The notes: a model not told the origin generated them from the sequence alone. A DNA stretch of 64,000 nt from BOKV01 sp041397525 (GCA_041397525.1 JAWKWL010000005.1:1-64000), one strand, 5' to 3'; positions 9,493 to 18,218 are shown, counted from the stretch's first letter. Program-made: numbers and translations.

Positions 9493-10235
9493 GTCGCGCC
9501 CGGATAGGTCCGCTGCAGGAATTGCATCTCGGCCAGGATATAGCCAAGATGTTCGCTGTGCCTTCCGGTCTTGCCGCCAAGCTGGGCAAAGTCGTCACCG
9601 GGTCGCTCCAGTCCGCCTTCGCGAAGGACTGAAGTGACAATGGCTTCCCAGCCGTCACGCAGGCTTGAGGGCAGGGGGGCAACACCCTGACCGGCAAGCG
9701 TCGCATCGACTGCGTCATCGGCAAACATCTCGCCGACATAAGGCCATAGCGTGTCGAGAGCCGACTGAATGCGGGCTTTGCTTTCCGCTGTGCCATCAGC
9801 AAGCCGCACCACCAGATCGCGCGAGCGCTCGATATGATAGGCAACCTCGCGTGAAGCCTTGGCGGCGATTTCGGCGATGCGTTGGTCGCTTGATCCGGCT
9901 AGCGCATCAAGGACCAGGTGGTGCCAGGCATCAAACAGGAATTGCCGCACCAAGGTCTGGCCATAGTCGCCATTCGGCCGTTCCGTAAGCAGCAGGTTGC
10001 GATAGTCCCATGCGTCGCGCAGATAGGCGAGGTCATCAGCAGTTCTTCCCTTGTCTTCCTGCTCTCCCGCGAGTGCCAGCCACAACTGTGCCTGACCCAG
10101 CAGGTCAAGTGCCATGTTGGACATGGCAATGTCTTCCTCGATCACAGGCGCATGGCCACACCATGCAGAGACACGCTGTGACAGCACAAGGCAGCTGTCA
10201 CCCATCCGCGTCAGGAATTCGAAACGTGCGTCCAT
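9486..10235 (-). CDS. paaC: Phenylacetyl-CoA epoxidase structural subunit PaaC
   Basis: A ferritin-like helical protein of 249 aa that pairs with PaaA in the epoxidase but normally lacks the di-iron site. Recognisable segments are 'EEDIAMSNMALDLLGQAQLWL' near the N-terminus and 'GGKTGRHSEHLGYILAEMQFLQRTYPGATW' at the C-terminus. The ATG at 10235 shares a base with the paaB stop (TGATG); a GTG one codon upstream (10238) is equally possible. Confidence 0.95.
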   Translation of the reverse strand: MDARFEFLTRMGDSCLVLSQRVSAWCGHAPVIEEDIAMSNMALDLLGQAQLWLALAGEQEDKGRTADDLAYLRDAWDYRNLLLTERPNGDYGQTLVRQFLFDAWHHLVLDALAGSSDQRIAEIAAKASREVAYHIERSRDLVVRLADGTAESKARIQSALDTLWPYVGEMFADDAVDATLAGQGVAPLPSSLRDGWEAIVTSVLREGGLERPGDDFAQLGGKTGRHSEHLGYILAEMQFLQRTYPGATW

Positions 10236-10558
10236 CACATGTTGCCCACTTCGTCGGGGATCGGGAAGAAGGACGGATGGCGATAGACCTTGGAATTGGA
10301 CGGCTCGAACAATGGCCCCTTGTCTGATGGGGCGCTGGCGGAAATGTCATCGGCCTTCACCACCCAGATCGAGACGCCCTCATTGCGCCGCGTATAGACA
10401 TCGCGCGCATTTTTCATGGCAATCTCGGCGTCCGGAGCATGCAGGCTGCCCACATGGCGATGCGACAACCCGTGCTGGCCGCGTATGAAGATTTCCCAGA
10501 GCGGCCATTCATGCGCGGTAGAGGCCGACGGAGATTCCGGATTCTGTGTTGGCGACAT
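10235..10558 (-). CDS. paaB: Phenylacetyl-CoA epoxidase subunit PaaB
   Basis: A small bridging subunit (107 aa) of the PaaABCE complex. The core 'WPLWEIFIRGQHGLSHRHVGSLHAPDAEIAMKNARDVYTRR' is typical of the family and unlike anything else. It sits 9 bp downstream of paaA and abuts paaC, in the standard order. Confidence 0.96.
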   Translation of the reverse strand: MSPTQNPESPSASTAHEWPLWEIFIRGQHGLSHRHVGSLHAPDAEIAMKNARDVYTRRNEGVSIWVVKADDISASAPSDKGPLFEPSNSKVYRHPSFFPIPDEVGNM

Positions 10559-10567
10559 GCTGATCTC

Positions 10568-11566
10568 CTATTCTGCCGCTTGCGGACGGGTACGTTGTTC
10601 AGCCTTTTCGGCATGGGCCATCAGCCCCTGCCTGAACCACTCACCGTCATCCCAGGCTTTCTGGCGCGCATTGAGCCGCTCGCGATTACAAGGCCCGTTG
10701 CCGGCAAGCACATTGAAGAACTCGTTCCAGTCCGGCTCGCCAAAATCGAAACTGTTCTGTTCATCATTCCATTTCAAATCAGGATCGGGAACCGTGAGAC
10801 CCAGATATTTTGCCTGCGGCGCAGTGGTGTCGACAAAGCGCTGGCGTGCCGCGTCATTGCTTTCCTGCTTGATCTTCCAGGCAAATGACTGCGCTGAATG
10901 CACCGAATCCTTGTCAGACGGGCCAAACATCATCAGGGCCGGCCACCACCAGCGGTTCAGCGCATCCTGCGCCATCCGTTTCTGTTCGACCGTGCCATTG
11001 GCAAGCTTCATCATGATGTCGAAGCCCTGCCGCTGGTGAAAGCTCTCTTCCTTGCAGATACGGATCATGGCACGGGAATAAGGCCCGTAGGAGCAACGCT
11101 GAAGCGGCACCTGGTTCATGATCGCGGCTCCATCGACGAGCCAGCCTATGGCTCCGATATCCGCCCAGGTCAGCGTAGGATAGTTGAAAATGGAGGAATA
11201 TTTGGCCTTGCCACTGAGCAGCTGTTGCGTCAGTTCATCCCGGCTGACCCCCAGCGTTTCGGCCGCACTATAGAGATACAGGCCGTGCCCCGCCTCGTCC
11301 TGAACCTTGGCCAAGAGGATCATCTTGCGCTCCAGCGTCGGAGCGCGGCCTATCCAGTTGCCTTCCGGCAGTTGCCCGACGATCTCGGAATGGGCGTGCT
11401 GGCTGATCTGGCGGATCAGGTTGCGCCGATAGCCCTCCGGCATCCAGTCCTTCGGCTCAATCTTCTGGTTGTCATCGATGCGACGCTGGAACTCGCGCTC
11501 CTGCGCGCTCATCTCATCGAGTTGGCGCACCGGCTTGCCGGTACTCTCCACCATCTGCGCATACAT
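10568..11566 (-). CDS. paaA: Phenylacetyl-CoA 1,2-epoxidase catalytic subunit PaaA
   Basis: The di-iron oxygenase subunit that epoxidises the aromatic ring of phenylacetyl-CoA. At 332 aa it is of normal length. The ferritin-like fold carries the iron-binding motifs 'DEAGH' and 'EESFH', and 'QLPEGNWIGRAPTLERKMILLAKVQDEAGH' is characteristic. It is first in paaABCDE. A TTGCCT-N17-TATCGT promoter lies 32-60 bp upstream and a GGGAGG ribosome site precedes the ATG. Confidence 0.97.
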   Translation of the reverse strand: MYAQMVESTGKPVRQLDEMSAQEREFQRRIDDNQKIEPKDWMPEGYRRNLIRQISQHAHSEIVGQLPEGNWIGRAPTLERKMILLAKVQDEAGHGLYLYSAAETLGVSRDELTQQLLSGKAKYSSIFNYPTLTWADIGAIGWLVDGAAIMNQVPLQRCSYGPYSRAMIRICKEESFHQRQGFDIMMKLANGTVEQKRMAQDALNRWWWPALMMFGPSDKDSVHSAQSFAWKIKQESNDAARQRFVDTTAPQAKYLGLTVPDPDLKWNDEQNSFDFGEPDWNEFFNVLAGNGPCNRERLNARQKAWDDGEWFRQGLMAHAEKAEQRTRPQAAE

Positions 11567-11597
11567 GATCCTGCCTCCCGGAATTTGTCACTGCTGC

Positions 11598-11626
11598 ACG
11601 ATAGCAGACAGTCAACCCGCAGGCAA
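11598..11626 (-). promoter_or_regulatory. Predicted sigma70-type promoter of paaABCDE
   Basis: On the minus strand TTGCCT (11626-11621) is followed after exactly 17 bases by TATCGT (11603-11598), about 30 bases upstream of the paaA ATG. This is a reasonable housekeeping promoter by inspection only. Confidence 0.45.
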
Positions 11627-11664
11627 GAATATGTAACACAATTTAGGAAAAATCAGAAAACGTG

Positions 11665-11679
11665 TAACGCTTTGCGTTA
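11665..11679. repeat. Perfect inverted repeat TAACGC-TTT-GCGTTA upstream of paaA
   Basis: Two 6-base arms separated by TTT. The right arm includes the stop codon of the gamma-carbonic-anhydrase-like gene. It lies about 40 bases upstream of the predicted paaA -35 box, a position suited to an activator or distal operator. It is too AT-rich and lacks a U-tract for a terminator. It differs from the operator between paaG and paaZ. Confidence 0.35.
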
Positions 11680-12207
11680 TTCGACCGGTTTCAGCCCTTT
11701 CGCAAACCGTTTGTAATTGGCGACATAGACCTGCGACGACATTTTGAGAGCCTTTGCCGCGCCATCATCGAGCTGGCGCACTGCCCGAGCGGGGCTGCCG
11801 ACAATTAGCGAATTGTCAGGGAACTCCTTGCCTTCCGTTACCAGCGCTCCTGCTCCAACCAGTGAGTTCCTGCCGATCTTCGCGCGGTTCAGGATGACGG
11901 CACCCATGCCAATGAGGCTGTTATCGCCTATGGTGGCCCCATGCACGATGGCGTGATGGCCGATGGTGCAACCCTTGCCGATGGAGATCGGCGCGCCTGG
12001 ATCTGTGTGCAGCATGGCGCCTTCCTGGATATTGGTTTCGTCACCAATCACTATTGCCTCGTTGTCGCCGCGCAGCACGGCACCAAACCAGATGCCGGTA
12101 TCATTGCCCAGCGTGACATTGCCGATCACATGCGCATCGGGTGCGACCCAGTAGCGATCCTTTTGCGGCAGTTTCGGACTGGTTCCATCTAGGCTGTAAA
12201 CCGGCAT
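11677..12207 (-). CDS. Gamma-carbonic-anhydrase-family protein, PaaY-like
   Basis: A 176-aa left-handed beta-helix protein built of hexapeptide repeats ('IWFGAVLRGDNEAIVIGDETNIQEGAMLHTD', 'TIGHHAIVHGATIGDNSLIGMGAVI'), with the spaced His residues of the zinc-binding gamma-CA fold. In phenylacetate clusters the relative PaaY is a thioesterase that removes toxic ring-hydroxylated CoA esters; its position next to paaA supports that, but the same fold occurs as a housekeeping protein. The ATG at 12207 is chosen for its AGGAGG ribosome site; the open frame further upstream to 12780 is not conserved-looking. Confidence 0.82.
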   Translation of the reverse strand: MPVYSLDGTSPKLPQKDRYWVAPDAHVIGNVTLGNDTGIWFGAVLRGDNEAIVIGDETNIQEGAMLHTDPGAPISIGKGCTIGHHAIVHGATIGDNSLIGMGAVILNRAKIGRNSLVGAGALVTEGKEFPDNSLIVGSPARAVRQLDDGAAKALKMSSQVYVANYKRFAKGLKPVE

Positions 12208-12425
12208 TGTATAGCTCCTCCTGGATTTGCTGGTGTGATTGAACCCGGCTCTCGGTCGATTGTCCACCGGTGAGACAATCCCTGTGGCAAAGTCACCCGC
12301 CCGATTCCCACCAGCAGTGAAACTAATTATGTTGTGCTGCAAATCATACCAGTGATTCCGCAAGGCCGGAATCGTCACCGCCTGGAACAGTGAAACAATA
12401 TTGGCCGCCCGGATGAGATGACGGC

Positions 12426-12923
12426 ATGATGATTGTACGCATTGAGATGCTGATCCGAAAAAGCCTGGACACTCCGGCTGCAACGGATTTCGTCTATCGC
12501 AACAAGGTCTATGTTGCCGCGCGCCGCGCTTGGCGCGACAATGCCCGAAGGCGCGAAATTCCAGAAGACCGGATCGACGCTTTCCTGCGCGAGATCGAGA
12601 ACTGCATCGAGAACATCGAACTGGAATTCCAACTGGGTTCATCGCCGGAACCCGAACTGCCGCCATTGCAGTCTGCCAGACTGGCATTGCGTTCCCCTGT
12701 TGAAAGGAACACTGCGAAGAGGGAAGACTCCGGCAGGAAATTGGGCCCGTTTGCCGATCCGGAAGAATGGCCAGAACCACGCGACGAAAACCTAACGGAA
12801 AAAGTGGTTACGATTCCTCCCCCTGCGCGCAAGCGCTGGAAACTTCTGCCGCGTGAGAAACTGGCCTTGGCGGTACTGCTGCTGCTTAGCGTTTCTGCAG
12901 CATTGATGGTGTTGCTGCGCTGA
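12426..12923 (+). CDS. Hypothetical tail-anchored protein
   Basis: A 165-aa protein of unknown function. A charged, helical N-terminal half (arginine-rich 'RRAWRDNARRREIPEDRIDAFLREIENCIENIELEFQ') is followed by a proline-rich linker and a single C-terminal membrane helix ('LALAVLLLLSVSAALMVLLR'). This is a tail-anchor layout with the soluble part in the cytoplasm. Its last 38 bases overlap the 3' end of the convergent TetR gene, so the two cannot end independently. No family was recognised. Confidence 0.65.
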   Translation: MMIVRIEMLIRKSLDTPAATDFVYRNKVYVAARRAWRDNARRREIPEDRIDAFLREIENCIENIELEFQLGSSPEPELPPLQSARLALRSPVERNTAKREDSGRKLGPFADPEEWPEPRDENLTEKVVTIPPPARKRWKLLPREKLALAVLLLLSVSAALMVLLR

Positions 12924-13524
12924 ATTCATCCTCACTGATCGCGGCAAATCCGCCTTGAAGCAGCCCGCCGACCAGACTCGCATAGTCGAGGCGTGCCTCG
13001 ACTGTGTCGTCCCGGTTCCACATGTAGAACCAGTTCAGCATGCCAAACACCGACATCGTCGTTGCATGCAGTTTTCGACTGTCATTGGCTAGCCCGGCTG
13101 GACCCGCTTCTGCGATCGCGGAACGCATCACTGCCACGATCTTGCGCTGGCAGCTTTTCAGCTTTTCCTGTTCCCCGACCGGTAACTGGCCGATCGCATT
13201 GATCTGCAGCCGGTGTTCGTCATCCGCACCCCGATAGGCCAGGAGAATTTCGCGCAACATTGCATTGAGGCGCTCTTGCGGCTTTGCTGCGTCGATACCC
13301 GAAAGCCGTTCCGCCAAGGCGTTGAGGTGGTGATCCAGAATGTCGAAAAGCAGCGCCTGCTTGCTGGCGTAATAGTGATAGATGGACGCCTTCGATATCC
13401 CGCAATCTGCGGCCAACTGGCTCATCGAGGCCCGGTCGAACCCGGTCTCGGCAAACACCCTCGCTGCGCGCTTGCGAATCAGCGCGCGTTTTTCCTCGTG
13501 GTCGCGGGCAATGGTGCGCGCCAA
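12886..13524 (-). CDS. TetR-family regulator of the phenylacetate genes (PaaR-like)
   Basis: A 212-aa TetR repressor. The N-terminal helix-turn-helix reads 'RVFAETGFDRASMSQLAADCGISKASIYHYYASKQALLFDIL', and a helical ligand domain follows. It begins 5 bases after the paaK stop, with TTG at 13524 behind a GAGGGAA site; no ATG occurs in the right region, and the open frame upstream of 13524 lies inside paaK. As the last gene of paaG-paaI-paaK-tetR it would be autoregulated through the operator at 16131. Phenylacetyl-CoA is the likely inducer by analogy with PaaR regulators. Confidence 0.85.
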   Translation of the reverse strand: MARTIARDHEEKRALIRKRAARVFAETGFDRASMSQLAADCGISKASIYHYYASKQALLFDILDHHLNALAERLSGIDAAKPQERLNAMLREILLAYRGADDEHRLQINAIGQLPVGEQEKLKSCQRKIVAVMRSAIAEAGPAGLANDSRKLHATTMSVFGMLNWFYMWNRDDTVEARLDYASLVGGLLQGGFAAISEDEFSAATPSMLQKR

Positions 13525-13528
13525 ACCG

Positions 13529-14839
13529 TTATTCCCTCGGTCGCTTGTCGATGATGCGCACCGCCTTGCCCTGTGAGCGCTCAACGCCACCCGGTTCGCG
13601 AACACTCACCTTCGCTGTCACGCCGACGGTTTCCTTGATGCGGTTGGCCAGCGCATTGCCTGCTGCCTGGCGGGCATCGTCATGCGCCGCATCCGGCATC
13701 GCCTCGGTGTGAATGATCATTGCATCGAGACGGCTTTCACGCACCAGCTCTATGACGAAATGCGGCGCCAGCTCCCGGACCTTGAGGATCTGCTCCTCGA
13801 TCTGGGTCGGGAACACGTTGACGCCACGCAGGATGATCATGTCGTCGCTGCGACCGGTCACCTTTTCCATGCGGCGCATCGAGCGTGCTGTGCCTGGCAA
13901 CAGGCGGGTCAAGTCGCGCGTGCGGTAGCGGATGATCGGGAACGCCTCCTTGGAGAGCGAGGTGAAGACAAGCTCGCCGCGCTCGCCATCCGTGACCGGC
14001 TCGCCCGTCTCGGGGTTGATGATCTCGGGATAGAAATGATCCTCCCAGATATGCAGCCCGTCCTTGGTCTCCACGCATTCATTGGCGACGCCCGGCCCCA
14101 TCACTTCCGACAGGCCGTAAATGTCGACGGCATGCATGTCGAAGGCCTGCTCGATTTCACTCCGCATCGCGTTGGTCCACGGCTCTGCTCCGAAGATGCC
14201 GACTTCGAGCGGGCTCTCGCGCGGATCGCGACCCTGTGCGCGATATTCATCCAGCAGCGCCAGCATGTAGGACGGCGTCACCATGATGGTCGTCGCCTTG
14301 AAATCCTCGATCAACCGGACCTGTCTCGGCGTCATGCCGCCTGAGACCGGAACAACCGTGCAGCCGAGTTTCTCTGCGCCATAATGGGCGCCAAGCCCGC
14401 CGGTGAAGAGGCCGTAGCCATAGGAGATGTGGACGAGATCGCCCGGTCGTGTGCCAGACGCCCGCATGGAGCGGGCCATTACGGTTGCCCAGGTGTCGAG
14501 GTCCTTTTTCGTGTAGCCGACCACTGTCGGCTGGCCGGTGGTTCCCGAAGAGGCATGCACGCGCGTGACCTGGTTGCGTGGGACCGCAAACATCCCGAAC
14601 GGGTAATTGTCGCGCAGATCCTGTTTCACCGTGAACGGGAACTTTGCCAGATCTTTCAGGCTTTTCAGATCGGACGGGTGTACTCCGGCAGCATCAAAGC
14701 TCTTGCGGTAATGCGGCACGTTTTCATAGGCATGCGCAACTGACCATTTCATCCGCTCAAGCTGCAATGCTTCAATCTCGTCGCGCGAGGCAATCTCGAT
14801 GGGATCAAGGCTTTTTCTGTCCGGCGTCAGGTCTTTCAT
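13529..14839 (-). CDS. paaK: Phenylacetate-CoA ligase
   Basis: Activates phenylacetate to phenylacetyl-CoA using ATP, the entry step of the pathway. The 436-aa protein has the AMP-binding P-loop 'ASSGTTGQPTVVGYTKKD', 'SYGYGLFTGGLG', 'GAEPW', 'YGLSEVMGPGVA' and the C-terminal 'RSDDMIILRGVNVFPTQIE' hinge of the PaaK family. The start overlaps the paaI stop (ATGA). It is cytoplasmic. Confidence 0.97.
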   Translation of the reverse strand: MKDLTPDRKSLDPIEIASRDEIEALQLERMKWSVAHAYENVPHYRKSFDAAGVHPSDLKSLKDLAKFPFTVKQDLRDNYPFGMFAVPRNQVTRVHASSGTTGQPTVVGYTKKDLDTWATVMARSMRASGTRPGDLVHISYGYGLFTGGLGAHYGAEKLGCTVVPVSGGMTPRQVRLIEDFKATTIMVTPSYMLALLDEYRAQGRDPRESPLEVGIFGAEPWTNAMRSEIEQAFDMHAVDIYGLSEVMGPGVANECVETKDGLHIWEDHFYPEIINPETGEPVTDGERGELVFTSLSKEAFPIIRYRTRDLTRLLPGTARSMRRMEKVTGRSDDMIILRGVNVFPTQIEEQILKVRELAPHFVIELVRESRLDAMIIHTEAMPDAAHDDARQAAGNALANRIKETVGVTAKVSVREPGGVERSQGKAVRIIDKRPRE

Positions 14840-15294
14840 TGGCTTGCTCCTCCCGCAATGTCTTCCTGGAAATGCTGCCCCTTGATCACCCGCGAGCAGC
14901 CGCGGAATTCGGCAATCACCGTCCCGTCAGTTGAGGTTACGGTTACGTCATAGATGCCGGAACGCCCGCTGCGGCTGATCTCCACCGCGCTGGCTGTCAG
15001 CCGGTCGCCCTGTTTGCCCGGTGCAATGAACGAGATCGTATTGTGCTGAGCCACGACGATCTGGTTGTGCGAGTTGCAGGCAAATGCAAAAGCACTGTCG
15101 GCAAGCGTGAAGATGATGCCACCGTGGCAAATGTGATGCCCGTTGCAATGATGAGGCTCGACCGTCATCGACAAGGTGGCGGTTCCAGGACCTACGGCGT
15201 CCAGCGACATGCCTACCCATTTGCTGGCTTTGTCAGTGGACCACATGGCGTCAGCACTTTTCCGCGCCCGTTCTTCTGCTGTGATACCCATCAA
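14836..15294 (-). CDS. paaI: Hydroxyphenylacetyl-CoA thioesterase PaaI
   Basis: A 152-aa hotdog-fold thioesterase that rescues CoA from dead-end hydroxylated phenylacetyl-CoA esters. The PaaI core 'HHCNGHHICHGGIIFTLADSAFAFACNS' contains the HGG motif and the acidic catalytic residue on the following helix. It is locked between paaG and paaK with 4-bp overlaps on both sides. A second, more divergent PaaI-like gene lies at 18219. Confidence 0.93.
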   Translation of the reverse strand: MMGITAEERARKSADAMWSTDKASKWVGMSLDAVGPGTATLSMTVEPHHCNGHHICHGGIIFTLADSAFAFACNSHNQIVVAQHNTISFIAPGKQGDRLTASAVEISRSGRSGIYDVTVTSTDGTVIAEFRGCSRVIKGQHFQEDIAGGASQ

Positions 15295-16082
15295 CGTTTC
15301 CCGGTAAAATTCGGCTTGCGTTTCTGCAGGAAGGCCGAAACGCCCTCGGCATAGTCAGGCGTTCGCCCGGCGATGCGCTGCAACTTGGCTTCGAGGTCAA
15401 GCTGCTCTTCGAGCGAATTCATGGCCGCCGCCTGTATCGCCTGCTTCTGCAAGGCAAGCCCGATCGTTGGTGCCTGTGAAAGCTCTTCCGCGAGGTTGCG
15501 TGCCTCGATCATCAGGTGATCATCTGCGACCGCCTTCCAGATCAGGCCCCAGTCGGCAGCCTGTTTGGCGCTGATCGGCATCGCGGTCATGGCCAGCGCC
15601 TTGGCACGTGCCTCACCCACAAGGCGCGGCAGGTTCCAGCTGCCCCCGCCATCCGGCACAAGGCCGACCTTGGCGAAGGACTGGATGAATTTGGCGCTCT
15701 CTGCGGCCAGCACCAGATCACAGGCAAGTGCGATATTGGCGCCAGCTCCGGCAGCAACGCCATTGACCGCACAAATCACCGGCTTTTCCATGGAACGGAT
15801 CAGCCGGACCAGAGGGTTGTAGAACGTCTCAATTGTATGGCCGAGATCGGGTGGACCATCCATCTTCGACGGATCCCGGTCACCCAGATCCTGGCCCGCA
15901 CAAAAACCACGACCGGCACCGGTGAGGAGCACCGCCCGGATTTCTTCATTGCCACCCGCACGGGTCAGGATATCCCGCAATTGCAGATGCATCGCATCGT
16001 TGAAAGAGTTCAGCCTGTCGGGTCGGTTGAGGGTCACTTCAACCCACCCACCATGATCCTTTGCCAAAACCAGGTCACTCAT
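15291..16082 (-). CDS. paaG: 2-(1,2-epoxy-1,2-dihydrophenyl)acetyl-CoA isomerase
   Basis: A crotonase-fold enzyme that isomerises the ring epoxide to oxepin-CoA and acts again on the unsaturated chain. The 263-aa protein has the oxyanion-hole segments 'GAGRGFCAGQDLGDRD' and 'AVNGVAAGAGANIALACDLVLA'. The ATG at 16082 (GAGG site upstream) is chosen over the open extension to 16181, which crosses the divergent promoter and operator. First gene of the leftward paaG-paaI-paaK-tetR operon. Confidence 0.93.
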   Translation of the reverse strand: MSDLVLAKDHGGWVEVTLNRPDRLNSFNDAMHLQLRDILTRAGGNEEIRAVLLTGAGRGFCAGQDLGDRDPSKMDGPPDLGHTIETFYNPLVRLIRSMEKPVICAVNGVAAGAGANIALACDLVLAAESAKFIQSFAKVGLVPDGGGSWNLPRLVGEARAKALAMTAMPISAKQAADWGLIWKAVADDHLMIEARNLAEELSQAPTIGLALQKQAIQAAAMNSLEEQLDLEAKLQRIAGRTPDYAEGVSAFLQKRKPNFTGKR

Positions 16083-16119
16083 TGGCTCGATCCTCCTCAC
16101 GACGTCGGTCGAAGAAAAC

Positions 16120-16151
16120 TGTTTACATAAACCGACCGGACGGTCAATAAT
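16120..16151. promoter_or_regulatory. Divergent paaG/paaZ promoters
   Basis: Rightward: TTTACA (16122-16127), 18-base spacer, AATAAT (16146-16151), matching TATAAT at five of six positions, for paaZ. Leftward: TTGACC (16147-16142), 16-base spacer, TAAACA (16125-16120), for paaG. The two promoters almost coincide and both spacers contain the 14-bp operator at 16131. Confidence 0.55.
16131..16144. promoter_or_regulatory. TetR-type operator ACCGaCCGGaCGGT
   Basis: An imperfect palindrome: ACCGACCGGACGGT on one strand, ACCGTCCGGTCGGT on the other, mismatching only at the two symmetric positions 5 and 10. It has the size and symmetry of TetR-family operators and lies inside the spacers of both divergent promoters, where binding would block both. 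The TetR gene at 12886 is the obvious partner. Confidence 0.6.
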
Positions 16152-16179
16152 AATCCATCGAATATTACGGGAGGAAAGC

Positions 16180-18210
16180 ATGAGCGTACTCGAACTGGCA
16201 AGCTATGCGGTGGGCAAATGGGTTGGCCCCGGTGCCAATGCGGCCTCGATCCTGTCTGCAATTGACGGCGAAGCCATCGCCCGTTCCGGTGGTGCGGAAC
16301 TTTCCTTCGAGGCGATGATCGACCATGCGCGCAAGAGCGGTGGACCTGCCCTGCGCGCCATGACTTTTCATGATCGCGCCCGCAAGTTGAAAGAACTGGC
16401 GGTTTATCTCGATGCCCGCAAGGATGCACTTTATGCGCTGTCGCATTTCACCGGTGCCACCAGGACTGACAACCGGATCGACGTCGATGGCGGGATCGGA
16501 ACGCTGTTTGTCTATGCTTCCAAGGGCAGGCGCGAACTGCCGGATGCGAAAGTTCTTGTTGATGGTTATGTCGAGCAATTGTCGAAGACCGGCAGCTTTG
16601 TCGGCCGTCACGTCCTGACTCCGCTTCAGGGCGTTGCGGTTCACATCAATGCCTTCAATTTCCCGGTCTGGGGCATGCTGGAAAAGCTCGCACCCACGCT
16701 GTTGGCGGGCGTTCCGGCCATCGTGAAGCCAGCCACCGCCACAGCTTTTGTCACGGAAGCCTGTTTTCGCATGATTGTCGAAAGCGGGATTTTCCCCGAA
16801 GGTTCGGTGCAGCTTGTTTGCGGGCGCACCGGTGACCTTCTAAACCGGCTTGGTTGCCAGGATGCCGTCAGCTTCACTGGCTCGGCAGCAACAGCGCTGG
16901 CGCTGCGTTCGAGCGAAAACCTGTTGTCCAATTCGGTACGCTTCTTTGCTGAACAAGACAGCCTGAATGCCTCGATCCTGGGGCCCGATGCGGTTGCCGG
17001 TACGCCTGAATTCGACTTGTTCATCAAGGAAGTCGTGCGCGAGATGACCGCAAAGGCCGGGCAGAAATGCACCGCGATCCGGCGCATCCTGGTGCCCCAC
17101 AAACAACTGGCAGAAGTGAGTGACGCGGTTTCCGCGAAATTGGCGACGATCACCATCGGCGATCCGCGCGACGAGAAGGTCCGCATGGGCGCCTTGGTAT
17201 CGCGGGCGCAGCGTCAGGACGTTCTCGACAAATGCGCTGCCATCGGCAGGGAAACCATCCGTGTCTTCGGCGACCCGACCGCTTTTGATCTGGTGGGCGC
17301 TGACAAGGATCGCGGTGCCTTCCTGCCGCCGATGCTGTTTCGCTGTGATGATCCCGACAGCGCGCGCAACGTCCATTCCGTCGAGGCGTTTGGTCCGGTC
17401 TCCACCATAATGGCCTATCGCGACATTCCCCATGCTATCGAAATTGCAAATCGCGGTGGTGGTTCACTCGTGCTTTCAGCGATTACCCACGACCCGGCGG
17501 TGGCAACACAAATCGTCGAAGGCTCGGCAAGTCACCATGGCCGTATCTATTTCAACGACCGGACTTCGATGGCCGAGAGCACCGGGCACGGTTCACCGAT
17601 GCCGCACATGGTCCATGGCGGACCGGGCAGGGCTGGCGGCGGCGAAGAACTGGGAGGTATTCGTGGCGCAAAACACTACATGCAGCGCACGGCAATTCAG
17701 GGAAGTCCGGCCGTGATTACCGCTATAACCGGCGAGTGGGTACCGGGCAGCCCCGAGATTGCAGCGCCCGCCCATCCCTTTACCCGCAAGTTTGGTGAGC
17801 TTGCCATCGGTGAGACCATCCACACTGCCTCGCGCACCATCACGCTGGAGGATATCGAGCATTTCGCTGCCTTCACTGGCGACAATTTCTATGCCCACAT
17901 GGATGAAGAAGCAGCCAAGGCCAATCCGTTCTTCCCCGGCAGGGTGGCGCATGGCTATCTGTTGCTGTCTTTTGCTGCCGGACTGTTCGTCGAACCCGCT
18001 CCAGGGCCGGTGCTTGCCAATACCGGACTTGAAGGTCTGAGCTTCAGGAAGCCGGTCAGCCCGGGCGATTCAATCGCCGTGCGGCTCACCGTCAAGAAGA
18101 AGACACCGCGCACCGATACCTATGGCGAAGTGCGTTGGAACGTTACGCTGACCAACCAGGACGGCGAAGAGGTCGCGCAATATGAATTGCACACGATGAA
18201 TTCATATTGA
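16180..18210 (+). CDS. paaZ: Bifunctional oxepin-CoA hydrolase / semialdehyde dehydrogenase PaaZ
   Basis: Opens the oxepin ring and oxidises the resulting aldehyde with NADP. The 676-aa fusion has an N-terminal aldehyde dehydrogenase domain (about 1-520; Glu258 in 'FFAEQDSLN', catalytic Cys297 in 'GQKCTAIRR'). A C-terminal MaoC-like hotdog hydratase follows (about 535-676; Asp/His in 'FTGDNFYAHMDEEAAK', then 'PGRVAHGYLLLS'). Both active sites look intact, as in the E. coli enzyme. It is transcribed rightward from the operator-bearing divergent promoter. Confidence 0.96.
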   Translation: MSVLELASYAVGKWVGPGANAASILSAIDGEAIARSGGAELSFEAMIDHARKSGGPALRAMTFHDRARKLKELAVYLDARKDALYALSHFTGATRTDNRIDVDGGIGTLFVYASKGRRELPDAKVLVDGYVEQLSKTGSFVGRHVLTPLQGVAVHINAFNFPVWGMLEKLAPTLLAGVPAIVKPATATAFVTEACFRMIVESGIFPEGSVQLVCGRTGDLLNRLGCQDAVSFTGSAATALALRSSENLLSNSVRFFAEQDSLNASILGPDAVAGTPEFDLFIKEVVREMTAKAGQKCTAIRRILVPHKQLAEVSDAVSAKLATITIGDPRDEKVRMGALVSRAQRQDVLDKCAAIGRETIRVFGDPTAFDLVGADKDRGAFLPPMLFRCDDPDSARNVHSVEAFGPVSTIMAYRDIPHAIEIANRGGGSLVLSAITHDPAVATQIVEGSASHHGRIYFNDRTSMAESTGHGSPMPHMVHGGPGRAGGGEELGGIRGAKHYMQRTAIQGSPAVITAITGEWVPGSPEIAAPAHPFTRKFGELAIGETIHTASRTITLEDIEHFAAFTGDNFYAHMDEEAAKANPFFPGRVAHGYLLLSFAAGLFVEPAPGPVLANTGLEGLSFRKPVSPGDSIAVRLTVKKKTPRTDTYGEVRWNVTLTNQDGEEVAQYELHTMNSY

Positions 18211-18218
18211 GGAGGGGC

